The notes under the pieces: model-generated
Databases searched by the model: none
What the model was told of the DNA's origin: nothing
What the model saw: only the letters and a program-made list of their open reading frames with translations
NCBI GenBank assembly: GCA_035495315.1
Contig: DATJGF010000186.1
Span: 1 to 19,497 of the forward strand
Direction: 5' to 3'
Length of the DNA stretch: 19,497 bases
Source: DATJGF01 sp035495315
GTDB taxonomy: Bacteria > Verrucomicrobiota > Verrucomicrobiia > Limisphaerales > UBA8199
Shown here: positions 1 to 7,896 of the stretch, one piece after another
Numbering within the stretch: the stretch's first letter is position 1
How the letters are laid out: every line of letters starts with the position of its first letter
Translations under genes and position numbers: made by a program

Positions 1-1
1 T

Positions 2-3000
2 GAGGGGTCTTCTTCTTTGTCGACTGCGGCCGCACAACTCATAAAGCGTGATAGCTCACTCCGTCCCAACGTCACCATCGTCGACACAGGCTATGCGCGA
101 AAGATCGACCTCGCTATTGAAGTTCCGGGCTCACCACTCGAAGCGGTTATGTCTAATGAGGTCTGGGCCGAGGTTTATACTCGCCTGGCTGAACTGATCC
201 AGGCGCATCGCACGACATTGGTCTTCGTAAACACGCGCCGGCTCGCTGAACGCGCCACACACCATCTCTGTGAGTTGCTTGGCCCGGACAAGGTGACCTC
301 ACACCATGGCAGCCTGTCAGCTCGGCTAAGACTCGAAGCCGAAAATCGCCTCAAGCGCGGTGAACTTAAAGCGCTGGTCGCCACCGCCTCGCTTGAACTC
401 GGCATCGATATTGGCTCGGTGGATCTGGTGTGTCAGCTCGGCCCGACTCGTTCCATCGCCACTTTGCTGCAGCGTGTCGGACGAGCGGAGCATCGCCGCG
501 GTGGCTTGCCCAAGGGCCGTATCTTCCCGCTCAGCCGGGATGAGCTGGTTGAATGCGCCGCGACTATGCACAGCATCTACAGTGGCGACCTGGATAAAGT
601 CCAGATCCCAGAGAAGCCGCTCGATGTGTTGGCTCAACAGATCGTGGCCTGCACAGCCTGTGAAGACTGGCGCGAAGACGAGCTCTTCAATCTTCTCCGC
701 TCCGCGTACCCCTACCGCGATCTAAGACGCGACGAATTTGACGATGTCATCCGGATGCTTGCCGAGGGTTTCAGCACCAAGCGCGGCCGGCGTGCCGCCC
801 TGATTCACCACGACGCGATTAATCACCGACTCCGTGCCCGTCGTGGCGCCCGCCTGGTCGCCCTGACCTCCGGCGGTGCCATTCCGGATAACGCAGATTA
901 CCGAGTGATTCTCGAGCCGAGCGAAACTTTTATCGGGACCGTCAATGAGGATTTTGCCGTCGAAAGCATGGCGGGCGATATTTTCCAACTGGGCAACACC
1001 TCCTGGCGCATTCTGGGGATCAATTCTGGCGCGGTGCGTGTTGAAGATGCGCATGGCCAGCCCCCCGGCATTCCTTTCTGGCTCGGCGAAGCACCCGGCC
1101 GGACATTGGAAGTTTCTGAAGCGGTATCGAATTTCCGTAAGCATCTAGAAGCGAAAATTGAGGAATCAAGCGAACACAACGACGCCGCGTCGCACAAATT
1201 AACCAATTGGCTCATCTCTGAATACAAACTCCCGGAACCAGCCACTAAGCAGCTCGTCGAATATTTTCTCGCGGCGCATGTCGCCTTGGGCGTGATCCCT
1301 TCGCAGGAAACACTGGTTCTGGAACGCTTCTTCGATGAATCCGGCGGCATGCAATTGGTCATCCACTCCCCTTTCGGAATTCGTATCAACCGCGCCTGGG
1401 GACTCGCGCTCCGTAAACGCTTCTGCCGTTCGTTTAACTTCGAACTCCAGGCCGCCGCCACAGACGATGCAATCGTGCTCTCGCTTGGCACGCAGCATTC
1501 CTTCCCGCTGGAAGACGTGTTTCGCTATCTCAACAGCAAAACCGTGCGTGACTTACTGGTCCAAGCGTTGCTGGACGCGCCGATGTTTCCAATCCGCTGG
1601 CGCTGGAATGCCACCCGCGCCCTCGCGCTTCCCCGCCAACGGGGCGGTCGCAAAATTGCCGCGCCGCTCCAGCGGATGGAGTCGGAGAATTTGCTCGCTG
1701 CTGTGTTCCCGGACCAACTCGCGTGCCTGGAGAATATCGCGGGCGACCGCGAGATTCCGCAGCATCCGTTGGTGCAGCAAACGATTGAAGATTGCCTGAC
1801 GGAGGCGATGGATATCGAGGGCTTGATCGTCGTATTGAAAAAAATCGAAAACGGAGAAGTCACATGCATCGCCCGTGACTTGCCGGAACCGTCTCCGCTC
1901 GCCCACGAGATCCTGAACGCCAAGCCCTACGCGTTCCTCGACAATGCGCCTTTGGAGGAACGACGCACTCAAGCCGTATACACGCGGCGAGCGGGTGACA
2001 GCTCTCGCGATTCCGGCATCGGTGTGCTCGACGCCGCCGCCATTGATAAGGTCTGCACTGAGGCCTGGCCGCGCGCCGCCAATCCCGATGAAGTTCACGA
2101 AGCGCTGCTCCAGGCCGGGCTGATGACTGAGGAGGAACTTAAACGGACTGGTGAAAAATCCCTTGAATGTGCCGCGGTTCTCGCGAGTGAGCGGCGTGCA
2201 GGCCGATTTGTTTGTAGTAGTCGACGTAAGGAGACTCCAATCACTAACCCTGAGCTTAAAAACCCGGACCAGATCACTCCAAAGTCCTTATCCGAAATTG
2301 AAAAAGCTGATCAAAGTCTCCTTACGTCGACTCCTACTAGGAAATGGTTTGCCGCCGAGCGTTTGCCTCTTTTACAAGCCCTTTACCCCGACTGCGAAAC
2401 TGAGCCGCGCCTGGTAGCGCCTGTCTCACAAAATCAAACCTGGGAACCTGAGAACGCCCTGCGCGAACTCGTCCGCGGCCGCATGGAAATTAGTGGCCCA
2501 GTAACCAGCTCTCAACTCGCAAACTTTTTCACTCTCCCCGAATCACAAACCGATGCCGCCTTACTGGCCTTGGAGGCCGAGGGCTTCGTCCTTCGTGGAA
2601 AATTCCATTCCGGGGTGCAGCAGCTGGAATGGTGCGATCGTCGCCTGCTGGCGCGCATCCACCGGCTCACGATCAATCGGCTTCGAGCCGAAATCCAGCC
2701 TGTTTCAATAGCGGAATTTCAGCGCTTCCTCTTGGCCTGGCAACGAGTCGATTCCGAGCACCGCACCGAAGGCCCAGATGGCCTTCGCGCCGTTTTGGAG
2801 CAACTCGATGGTTACGAGCTTCCCGCCGCTGCCTGGGAACCTGAAGTCCTTGCGTTGCGCGTCAAAGACTACGCTCCCCAATGGCTCGATCACCTTTGTT
2901 TCAGTGGTCGCATCGGTTGGGGCCGCCTGAGCCCGCCACAAAACCAAAATGGCAAGCCGTTTAATCCGGTGCGCTCCAGCCCGGTATCGATATTCTCCCG

Positions 3001-3904
3001 TGCGCATCTGGCGCACTGGCTTTGTCTTTCTTCGGTGCCGGCTGCCGTCGAACTTTCCCCCGATACACGCCGTGTCCTGCAACTCCTCCTCAGCGGCGGC
3101 GCGCTTTTCTTTGGCGAGCTGATGAAGCAACGCGATCTGTTACCCTCGCGCATTGAGCAAGCTCTCGCGGAGCTCACCGGTTTGGGTTGGGTCACGGCCG
3201 ACAGTTTCGAGGGACTGCGCGCGCTGCTAGTGCCCCAGGAAAAGCGCGTGCCTTTTGCTGACAGCACCCGTAAGCGGCATCACCGCGCGATCACCAGCCT
3301 CGAATTCGCCGGCCGCTGGTCCCTGCTCCGCTGTAACGCAGAGTTTCACTCTGCTGTACCGCAGACTTCCAGTCTGCATGAACCCAAACCCCCATCATCC
3401 GAGCAGGCCGCAAGCCGCGAAGACGCCATCGAGACCTTTGCCCTGGCCCTGCTTCGCCGCTATGGCGTCGTCTTCCGGCGACTTCTCGACCGCGAAGCTA
3501 TCCAGGTCTCCTGGTATGAACTCGGCCGGGTCTACCGGCGGCTCGAAGCGCGTGGCGAAATTCGCGGCGGTTACTTTGTCGGCGGCGTGAGCGGTGAACA
3601 GTTCGCTTTGCCGGGAGCTATCGGCTTGTTGCGCTCCGTGCGCAAAACACCACCCCGAGGCTCTCTCATCACAATCAGCGCGGCTGATCCGCTGAATCTC
3701 ACCGGGACATTGTCGCCCAGTCCGCGCGTCGCTTCAATTACCGCCAATCGCATTCTGTTGCGCGATGGAGTGCCAGTTGCGAGCCTCGAGGCAGGTCAGA
3801 TTGTTCCGCTCGCCCCGGAGTCTAAAGACCTCGACGCTGATTCCCAACGCGTCCTGCGCATCGGCTCCCTCCCCCCGGCCCTAAGGCCTTATTACGCCGT
3901 GTAG
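2..3904 (+). CDS. lhr: Lhr-family ATP-dependent helicase, 5'-truncated by window edge
   Basis: This is a large DNA/RNA helicase of the Lhr (large helicase-related) superfamily 2 group, which acts in the cytoplasm in nucleic-acid repair or processing. The frame is open to the left edge, so motifs I-III are outside the window; TTG at 17 is only the first possible start codon inside it. Numbering residues from that TTG, I see motif IV-like TTLVFVNTRR at 66-75, motif V (VATASLELGIDIG, 121-133), motif VI (QRVGRAEHR, 152-160), then the Lhr signatures TSGGAIPDNADYRV and TVNEDFAVESMAGDIFQLGNTSW. A typical C-terminal Lhr extension with WFAAERLP and ALLRRYGVVFRRLL follows. About 1,300 residues remain, so the full protein probably has about 1,500. 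Two repeat-derived segments are in frame (residues 733-774 and about 1108-1121), both where Lhr proteins normally have variable linkers. The stop codon TAG lies inside a third repeat. Motif VI has Glu where Gly is usual. Confidence 0.93.
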   Translation, partial: EGSSSLSTAAAQLIKRDSSLRPNVTIVDTGYARKIDLAIEVPGSPLEAVMSNEVWAEVYTRLAELIQAHRTTLVFVNTRRLAERATHHLCELLGPDKVTSHHGSLSARLRLEAENRLKRGELKALVATASLELGIDIGSVDLVCQLGPTRSIATLLQRVGRAEHRRGGLPKGRIFPLSRDELVECAATMHSIYSGDLDKVQIPEKPLDVLAQQIVACTACEDWREDELFNLLRSAYPYRDLRRDEFDDVIRMLAEGFSTKRGRRAALIHHDAINHRLRARRGARLVALTSGGAIPDNADYRVILEPSETFIGTVNEDFAVESMAGDIFQLGNTSWRILGINSGAVRVEDAHGQPPGIPFWLGEAPGRTLEVSEAVSNFRKHLEAKIEESSEHNDAASHKLTNWLISEYKLPEPATKQLVEYFLAAHVALGVIPSQETLVLERFFDESGGMQLVIHSPFGIRINRAWGLALRKRFCRSFNFELQAAATDDAIVLSLGTQHSFPLEDVFRYLNSKTVRDLLVQALLDAPMFPIRWRWNATRALALPRQRGGRKIAAPLQRMESENLLAAVFPDQLACLENIAGDREIPQHPLVQQTIEDCLTEAMDIEGLIVVLKKIENGEVTCIARDLPEPSPLAHEILNAKPYAFLDNAPLEERRTQAVYTRRAGDSSRDSGIGVLDAAAIDKVCTEAWPRAANPDEVHEALLQAGLMTEEELKRTGEKSLECAAVLASERRAGRFVCSSRRKETPITNPELKNPDQITPKSLSEIEKADQSLLTSTPTRKWFAAERLPLLQALYPDCETEPRLVAPVSQNQTWEPENALRELVRGRMEISGPVTSSQLANFFTLPESQTDAALLALEAEGFVLRGKFHSGVQQLEWCDRRLLARIHRLTINRLRAEIQPVSIAEFQRFLLAWQRVDSEHRTEGPDGLRAVLEQLDGYELPAAAWEPEVLALRVKDYAPQWLDHLCFSGRIGWGRLSPPQNQNGKPFNPVRSSPVSIFSRAHLAHWLCLSSVPAAVELSPDTRRVLQLLLSGGALFFGELMKQRDLLPSRIEQALAELTGLGWVTADSFEGLRALLVPQEKRVPFADSTRKRHHRAITSLEFAGRWSLLRCNAEFHSAVPQTSSLHEPKPPSSEQAASREDAIETFALALLRRYGVVFRRLLDREAIQVSWYELGRVYRRLEARGEIRGGYFVGGVSGEQFALPGAIGLLRSVRKTPPRGSLITISAADPLNLTGTLSPSPRVASITANRILLRDGVPVASLEAGQIVPLAPESKDLDADSQRVLRIGSLPPALRPYYAV
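2214..2337. repeat. R1 inverted-arm repeat element inside the helicase gene
   Basis: Two arms face each other: 2214-2238 on the plus strand and 2315-2337 on the minus strand. Over 23 bases they differ at one position. The shared core is TCGACGTAAGGAGACT. The 124-bp unit resembles a small non-autonomous palindromic (MITE/REP-like) element. It is translated as residues 733-774 of the helicase without a stop or frameshift, between the AGRF and WFAAERLP segments, which are close together in ordinary Lhr proteins as I know the family. No transposase is nearby. Confidence 0.85.
3333..3378 (+). repeat. R2 double-hairpin repeat, in frame in the helicase
   Basis: Two adjacent perfect hairpins: GCAGAGT-TTC-ACTCTGC (3338-3354) and GCAGACT-TCC-AGTCTGC (3361-3377), each with a 7-bp stem and 3-base loop, joined by TGTACC. 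The same two-hairpin design with other stem sequences occurs at 8588-8632 and 14838-14883. Here it is translated as part of a Pro/Ser-rich linker (AEFHSAVPQTSSLH) just before the ALLRRYGVVFRRLL segment. Confidence 0.8.
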
Positions 3905-3926
3905 GAGTCGACGCAAGGAGACCCTC
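3901..3926 (+). repeat. R1 single-arm repeat that contains the helicase stop codon
   Basis: This is a single R1 arm (core TCGACGCAAGGAGAC) starting at 3901. The TAG at 3902-3904 inside its GTAGGAG start is the in-frame stop of the helicase. No inverted partner arm is seen downstream. A short tandem repeat follows (CAGAATG units, 3934-3952), then CATTCGTCATT at 3991-4001. The R1 copy after groEL has a similar arrangement. Confidence 0.75.
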
Positions 3927-3933
3927 AGAAAAT

Positions 3934-3952
3934 CAGAATGCAGAATGCAGAA
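3934..3952. repeat. Short tandem repeat, CAGAATG x 2.7
   Basis: CAGAATG at 3934-3940 and 3941-3947 is followed by CAGAA at 3948-3952; a degenerate unit (CAGAAAAT) precedes at 3926-3933. It lies in the 177-bp non-coding gap between the helicase and the next gene. The rest of that gap shows no gene. Confidence 0.7.
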
Positions 3953-4047
3953 CCGCAACCTTCCAGAAGCGGGGCAGTGCTACCGTTCTTCATTCGTCAT
4001 TGAGAAATGTGAGTCTGCTTTCGTCGTCTCCCACAATGCCTTTCGCC

Positions 4048-4075
4048 TTGTGCCTTATTTCCCGTAAGCTATTCT
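4048..4075 (+). promoter_or_regulatory. Weak sigma-70-like promoter candidate for the Ntn hydrolase gene
   Basis: TTGTGC at 4048-4053 and TATTCT at 4070-4075 are 16 bp apart, each matching four of six consensus bases. Transcription would begin about at the ATG at 4082, so the message could be leaderless, which would fit the lack of a Shine-Dalgarno sequence there. The match is weak and could be chance. Confidence 0.22.
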
Positions 4076-4081
4076 AACCTC

Positions 4082-5506
4082 ATGATTCCAGGGCGACTTC
4101 TAATTCTCTCGGCTTTGATTTGCATTTCCGCCAATGCACGAAACAATCCTTCTCCTCCGTTAACGGCGGAACAGCAATCCTGTGTGTCCAAAGCGCACCG
4201 CTCCGAAAAGGCCGGTTGGATCTATATCCATGTCGAGGGCGAAGCTCACGATCGCGGATTTCAACGCGGCTACCTCCTCGCCCGGGAAATCACCGACAGC
4301 CTGCATACAACTCGTGTCAGCTGGGAACATCAGACGTCGATGGACTGGAAGTGGCTCGTCGCCCAGGCGGCTCCGATGTTTTTGCCCAAAATCGACCCTG
4401 AAGACCTGGACGAAATCGATGGCATGGTCGATGGACTGCGTGCCGCAGGGGTCGCCAGCTCACGCGAAGAGATGATCGCTTACAACGCGTATATCGAATT
4501 GGAAGGCTATTGGTGGCCTGGCGAATTGAAGAAGATCAAAGAGACCCCAACCGAAAACCTGGTCGCAGTTCGTGAAGGCTGCAGTTCATTTATCGCGACC
4601 GGTAGTATGACCAGGGACGGCAATGTCGTTCTCGGTCATAACACGATGCAAAGTTATGATGATGTCTTCCCGAGAATCATTGAAGACATTAAGCCGGTGC
4701 GTGGCCACCGGATCCTGTGGCAAACTTCGCCGGGTTGGATTCACAGCGGTACCGATTTCTTCATCACCGATGCCGGCCTGGTCGGTTCGGAAACCACCAT
4801 CGGCAGCTTTGAAGGGTTCGACACCAATGCCGTGCCAGAGTTCGTCCGCATGCGCCGCGCCACCCAGGATGCCGGATCAATTGACGAATGGTGTCGAATC
4901 ATGAGAACCGGCAACAATGGCGGCTATGCCAATGCCTGGTTACTAGGTGATATTCATTCCAAAGAGATTGCCCGTCTTGAGCTCGGCCTCAAACATATCG
5001 GTTTTGAAAAAAGGCGCGACGGCTATTTCACCGGATCCAACGTCGCCGAGGACCCAAAAATCCTCCGCATGGAAACCAGCGCCGATGAGACCGATATCCG
5101 CTGTTCCTCGGTGTCACGGCGAGTACGTTGGAAACAGTTGATGGGCGAAAGCGCAGGCAAAATCGATCTCGCCTTGGCAAGGCGCTTCGAAGCCGACCAC
5201 TTCGACAGTTATCGCGGCCGAATCCAACCCTCAGCACGCACGCTTTGCGGACACTTTGATCTCGATCCCGAAGCGGATAAACCATGGCCAGGCGTGCCAT
5301 TCGGTTGCTGCGGCACAGTCGACAGCAAAGTTGTTGATGCCAGTCTGGCAAAGCAGATGGCCTTTGAGGCACGCTGGGGCTCGGCCTGCGGCATCCCATT
5401 CGTTGCGCGCAAATACCTGGCCGCGCATCCTCAATTTGATTGGATGGAAGCGATCCTTAAAGATCGGCCGGCTCAGTCGTGGGCCACATTTCACGCCGGG
5501 GAATAG
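4082..5506 (+). CDS. Secreted Cys-nucleophile Ntn hydrolase (C45 / phospholipase B-like)
   Basis: The 474-residue protein begins with a signal peptide (MIPGRLLILSALICISANA, cleavage probably after about residue 19), so it acts outside the cytoplasm. The body resembles the peptidase C45 (acyl-CoA:6-APA acyltransferase) and phospholipase B-like families. An early helical part has EAHDRGFQRGYLLA, and the pattern EGCSSFIATGSMTRDGNVVLGHN places the likely autoprocessing nucleophile at Cys167, with Asn in LGHN as a likely active-site partner. Such enzymes are made as precursors that cut themselves before the Cys and then hydrolyse amide or ester bonds. The substrate cannot be told from sequence. 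TDAGLVGSETTIG and the C-terminal CCGTVDSK agree with the phospholipase B-like branch. I see no Shine-Dalgarno sequence before the ATG. It lies alone between the helicase and the DUF3008 gene. Confidence 0.8.
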   Translation: MIPGRLLILSALICISANARNNPSPPLTAEQQSCVSKAHRSEKAGWIYIHVEGEAHDRGFQRGYLLAREITDSLHTTRVSWEHQTSMDWKWLVAQAAPMFLPKIDPEDLDEIDGMVDGLRAAGVASSREEMIAYNAYIELEGYWWPGELKKIKETPTENLVAVREGCSSFIATGSMTRDGNVVLGHNTMQSYDDVFPRIIEDIKPVRGHRILWQTSPGWIHSGTDFFITDAGLVGSETTIGSFEGFDTNAVPEFVRMRRATQDAGSIDEWCRIMRTGNNGGYANAWLLGDIHSKEIARLELGLKHIGFEKRRDGYFTGSNVAEDPKILRMETSADETDIRCSSVSRRVRWKQLMGESAGKIDLALARRFEADHFDSYRGRIQPSARTLCGHFDLDPEADKPWPGVPFGCCGTVDSKVVDASLAKQMAFEARWGSACGIPFVARKYLAAHPQFDWMEAILKDRPAQSWATFHAGE

Positions 5507-5525
5507 ATTCCGAGGATACTAAGGA

Positions 5526-5554
5526 AACGGTTTTTCGGATAACGGTTTTCGGAT
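5526..5554. repeat. Short tandem repeat of 14-15 bp
   Basis: AACGGTTTTTCGGAT (5526-5540) is followed directly by AACGGTTTTCGGAT (5541-5554); the units differ by one T. It starts 19 bases after the stop codon of the hydrolase gene. The remaining gap up to 5650 holds nothing else I can support. Confidence 0.75.
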
Positions 5555-5650
5555 TTAGAGCTGTCCTTCATTTGGTATTTATCATTCGGAGGTCGAAAAG
5601 GCAGGTGTCCTCCCCGTTGCGCAAGCGTGAATTATGTGCGTGGCTAAAGT

Positions 5651-5836
5651 ATGCCTGCAAAATCCAGGAAACAACAAATGGCTGCCGGCGCTGCCTTGGC
5701 CGCCAAACGGGGACGCGTCAGCAAGTCATCTCTTCGCGGCGCGTCGAAGAGCATGTTCAAATCCATGAATCGTCGCCAACTGAGAGGTTTCGCCAAAACC
5801 AAACGCAAATCACTCCCGTCCAAAAAGAGACGCTAA
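5651..5836 (+). CDS. DUF3008 family small basic protein
   Basis: A 61-residue, very basic protein. The start MPAKSRKQQ, the AALAAKRG segment, a central SLRGASKSM and the end QLRGFAKTKRKSLPSKKRR match the layout of DUF3008 proteins (MPAKS..QQ...A.LAAKRG...L.G.A..M..SM....L..FA.TK.K.LP.K). The function of the family is unknown. The length and both termini match, so it looks intact. No strong Shine-Dalgarno sequence is visible before the ATG. It is convergent with the minus-strand glycosidase gene, with a 68-bp gap that contains no convincing terminator. Confidence 0.85.
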   Translation: MPAKSRKQQMAAGAALAAKRGRVSKSSLRGASKSMFKSMNRRQLRGFAKTKRKSLPSKKRR

Positions 5837-5904
5837 CCTCTTTCACGAGGCAGAGTCCTTTACCCGAAAGCCCGACAAATCATCGGCGCCGAACGCGCTG
5901 GTGA

Positions 5905-7896
5905 TTATTTGACCAGGCGGTAGAAAAGCGCCGGCCCTTGGATGGTCGGAGTGTAGGGGCTGGTTATCACCGGGCCCGGTGTGTTTGTCCAGGCTCCGGC
6001 CGGCGTCCCCGCCTGTTGCAGCGTGAACCCGCTGCCAGACCAACTCAGTGTCACGGTGCCGTTGGAATACCCGACGCTCAGTAACGGACTTAAACTGTAA
6101 GGCACTACCAGTCCCAAGCTGGTTCCAAAAGTAATGTCGGGGCTGCCAACGCTGTAATTGTGCACCTCGGCAGCCAGAACGTTGTCCCCAACGACAAGAT
6201 TCGTCAGCGCGCTGCCGGCGATCGTGAACGAGTCCGCACAGGTCGCATCACCGCCGCAACCGTAGCTCGAAGCGAGCATTGAATTTGAAATCGGGGTTGG
6301 GGCGGCAGGCATTCGTAAGCGATAGATTTCATTCCCGTTAAGATAAAAGACTGCCCCATCGTCAATATAATCAGTGAACTGCAATGAGACGCCCGAGCTG
6401 TTATTGGCGCAGGTAAAATGCGTGCGGAAATAATAGGTAGTGTACGGATAACCTGCGGCGTAAGTGTTATTCGGGTTGCCGGGCATTTGAGTGACGAGTG
6501 GCACTGGGATCGCCGAGTTGGGTCCGCGAATGTCGATCCAAAGCAGCCCCGGGCCGGAGCCGTCCCACCCAGAATCGTCATACTTGGGGGCAGTCCAATT
6601 GACGCCGTCCAAATTGGCCGTGGTGTAACTCCAAACATTGCTCAGATCGAACACCGCATTGGTAACCACGTAGTTGGTCGTGACAAAAAAGAAATTCGAC
6701 GAAACGTACTGCGAGCCCGACACGCTGGAAATTACGTTGAAATAATAGCCCGTTCCTGGTGTTAAACCGGTCAACTGCACCGAATGATTGGTGACCAATG
6801 TCGCGGACAACGGCGAGAAGGATCCGAGGTTTGTCGTTAGACCGTACTGGATTTGGGAGGTTGCAGGTGCGGTCGTGCTCCAGTTTATCATCACTGTCGT
6901 ATCGTCAGGCGAGGCGGTCACATCGTTGATAAAGCCAGGCACGGGTTTAGCATAAAGTCCGAAATGACACCCGACCGTGCGTTCAACCCGGTTGGCCGCC
7001 GCCGCGTTGTCGTGGTTCAACTCGACAGCCCGGCCTGTCGAATCCATCGCTACCAGACAAGTCGACCCACCACCATCCATATTCGCCCCATTCCACGCGC
7101 CAACGATCTTTAGCCATTCGGCTGTTTCCCAATCGTAGGCTCCGTCGCTGTAACCGGATTGCCGACCGTCAATCGTGATCAAGTACAAGTAGCGATGATC
7201 CTGAGAGACGCCAAACGCAGTGCGCGGATTCAAGGCATGCACGAAATCGGGGTTGCCAAGATAATTGGAGGCGACGTTGCGCCCATTGACCAACACTGCA
7301 TATAGACCCGAGACCACCGTATACGCGCCGGCCGTCGAGGCCGGTGGCCAATTCGTTGGAATGAACGTTGGCGCGTTGTTGCTTGTAAACATAAACGTCG
7401 AATCGTCTATGGCGCCCTCCTGCACCGAGACCACCTGACCGGTGCTAACGAGCGCTCCTGTCACTCGGACCGGTGAACCTTCGGGCAACGTGTACGAGGG
7501 GGAGTCGGCCGTGCAGGGGTCGTGAAAATTGTTCGCGTTGATTGCCATCTGCAAATTGTATTTTTTCAGGAAATTAGTCGCGGTAGACACCACGGTCTCG
7601 GACCCGCAAATCCCCGTGCCATCGGCCACATAATTGGTGTAACGGGGAGTGCTGAAAAATCGCACATCAGGGTCAGTCAGGTCGACCCGGATCGCATTGA
7701 CTACCTGAAGCTCCGCAAAGGCGCCGGGGCCGGGTGTGTTTGTTCCCAGGGCGCGATCAATGCCTTTGAAAAAAGGCACCCAGGGACCAAATACGGTGGA
7801 CGCAGGCACGCGCGCAGTCAGCAGGACCAGCAAGGCCGCGGCGCCCAAATATGTTCGCAAGGTTCGATTCTTAGTCTTCACTATATTGATAATCAT
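5905..7896 (-). CDS. Secreted phosphodiester glycosidase (NAGPA domain) with FN3, jelly-roll and C-terminal sorting-like domains
   Basis: A multidomain extracellular protein. Numbered from the most upstream ATG (7929), a signal peptide (YLGAAALLVLLTARVPAS) is followed by a phosphodiester-glycosidase domain (about 70-325) with NANNF at 131-135, NPRTAFG at 234-240, TIDGRQSG at 252-259 and the family signature MDGGGST at 284-290. Then come a fibronectin type III domain (about 333-418), a beta-sandwich resembling galactose-binding/jelly-roll modules (about 425-610, with DYIDDGAVFYLNGNEIYR), and a C-terminal domain with TLSWSGSGFTLQQ ending FYRLVK, as often seen in verrucomicrobial secreted proteins. 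The family cleaves sugar phosphodiesters; the substrate here is unknown. The start is uncertain: ATG at 7929, 7902 or 7896, or GTG at 7881, none with a good ribosome-binding site. I chose 7896 because it gives a normal signal peptide. It overlaps the end of the upstream pseudopilin gene, suggesting co-transcription. Confidence 0.85.
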   Translation of the reverse strand: MIINIVKTKNRTLRTYLGAAALLVLLTARVPASTVFGPWVPFFKGIDRALGTNTPGPGAFAELQVVNAIRVDLTDPDVRFFSTPRYTNYVADGTGICGSETVVSTATNFLKKYNLQMAINANNFHDPCTADSPSYTLPEGSPVRVTGALVSTGQVVSVQEGAIDDSTFMFTSNNAPTFIPTNWPPASTAGAYTVVSGLYAVLVNGRNVASNYLGNPDFVHALNPRTAFGVSQDHRYLYLITIDGRQSGYSDGAYDWETAEWLKIVGAWNGANMDGGGSTCLVAMDSTGRAVELNHDNAAAANRVERTVGCHFGLYAKPVPGFINDVTASPDDTTVMINWSTTAPATSQIQYGLTTNLGSFSPLSATLVTNHSVQLTGLTPGTGYYFNVISSVSGSQYVSSNFFFVTTNYVVTNAVFDLSNVWSYTTANLDGVNWTAPKYDDSGWDGSGPGLLWIDIRGPNSAIPVPLVTQMPGNPNNTYAAGYPYTTYYFRTHFTCANNSSGVSLQFTDYIDDGAVFYLNGNEIYRLRMPAAPTPISNSMLASSYGCGGDATCADSFTIAGSALTNLVVGDNVLAAEVHNYSVGSPDITFGTSLGLVVPYSLSPLLSVGYSNGTVTLSWSGSGFTLQQAGTPAGAWTNTPGPVITSPYTPTIQGPALFYRLVK

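Noticed and set aside
5479..5904. 141-codon plus-strand open frame over the DUF3008 gene
   Set aside because: The DUF3008 match in the other frame is clear from end to end; this frame has no family features.
5837..5904. Terminator between the convergent DUF3008 and glycosidase genes
   Set aside because: Only a 4-bp stem (CCTC/GAGG) without a proper T tract is visible.
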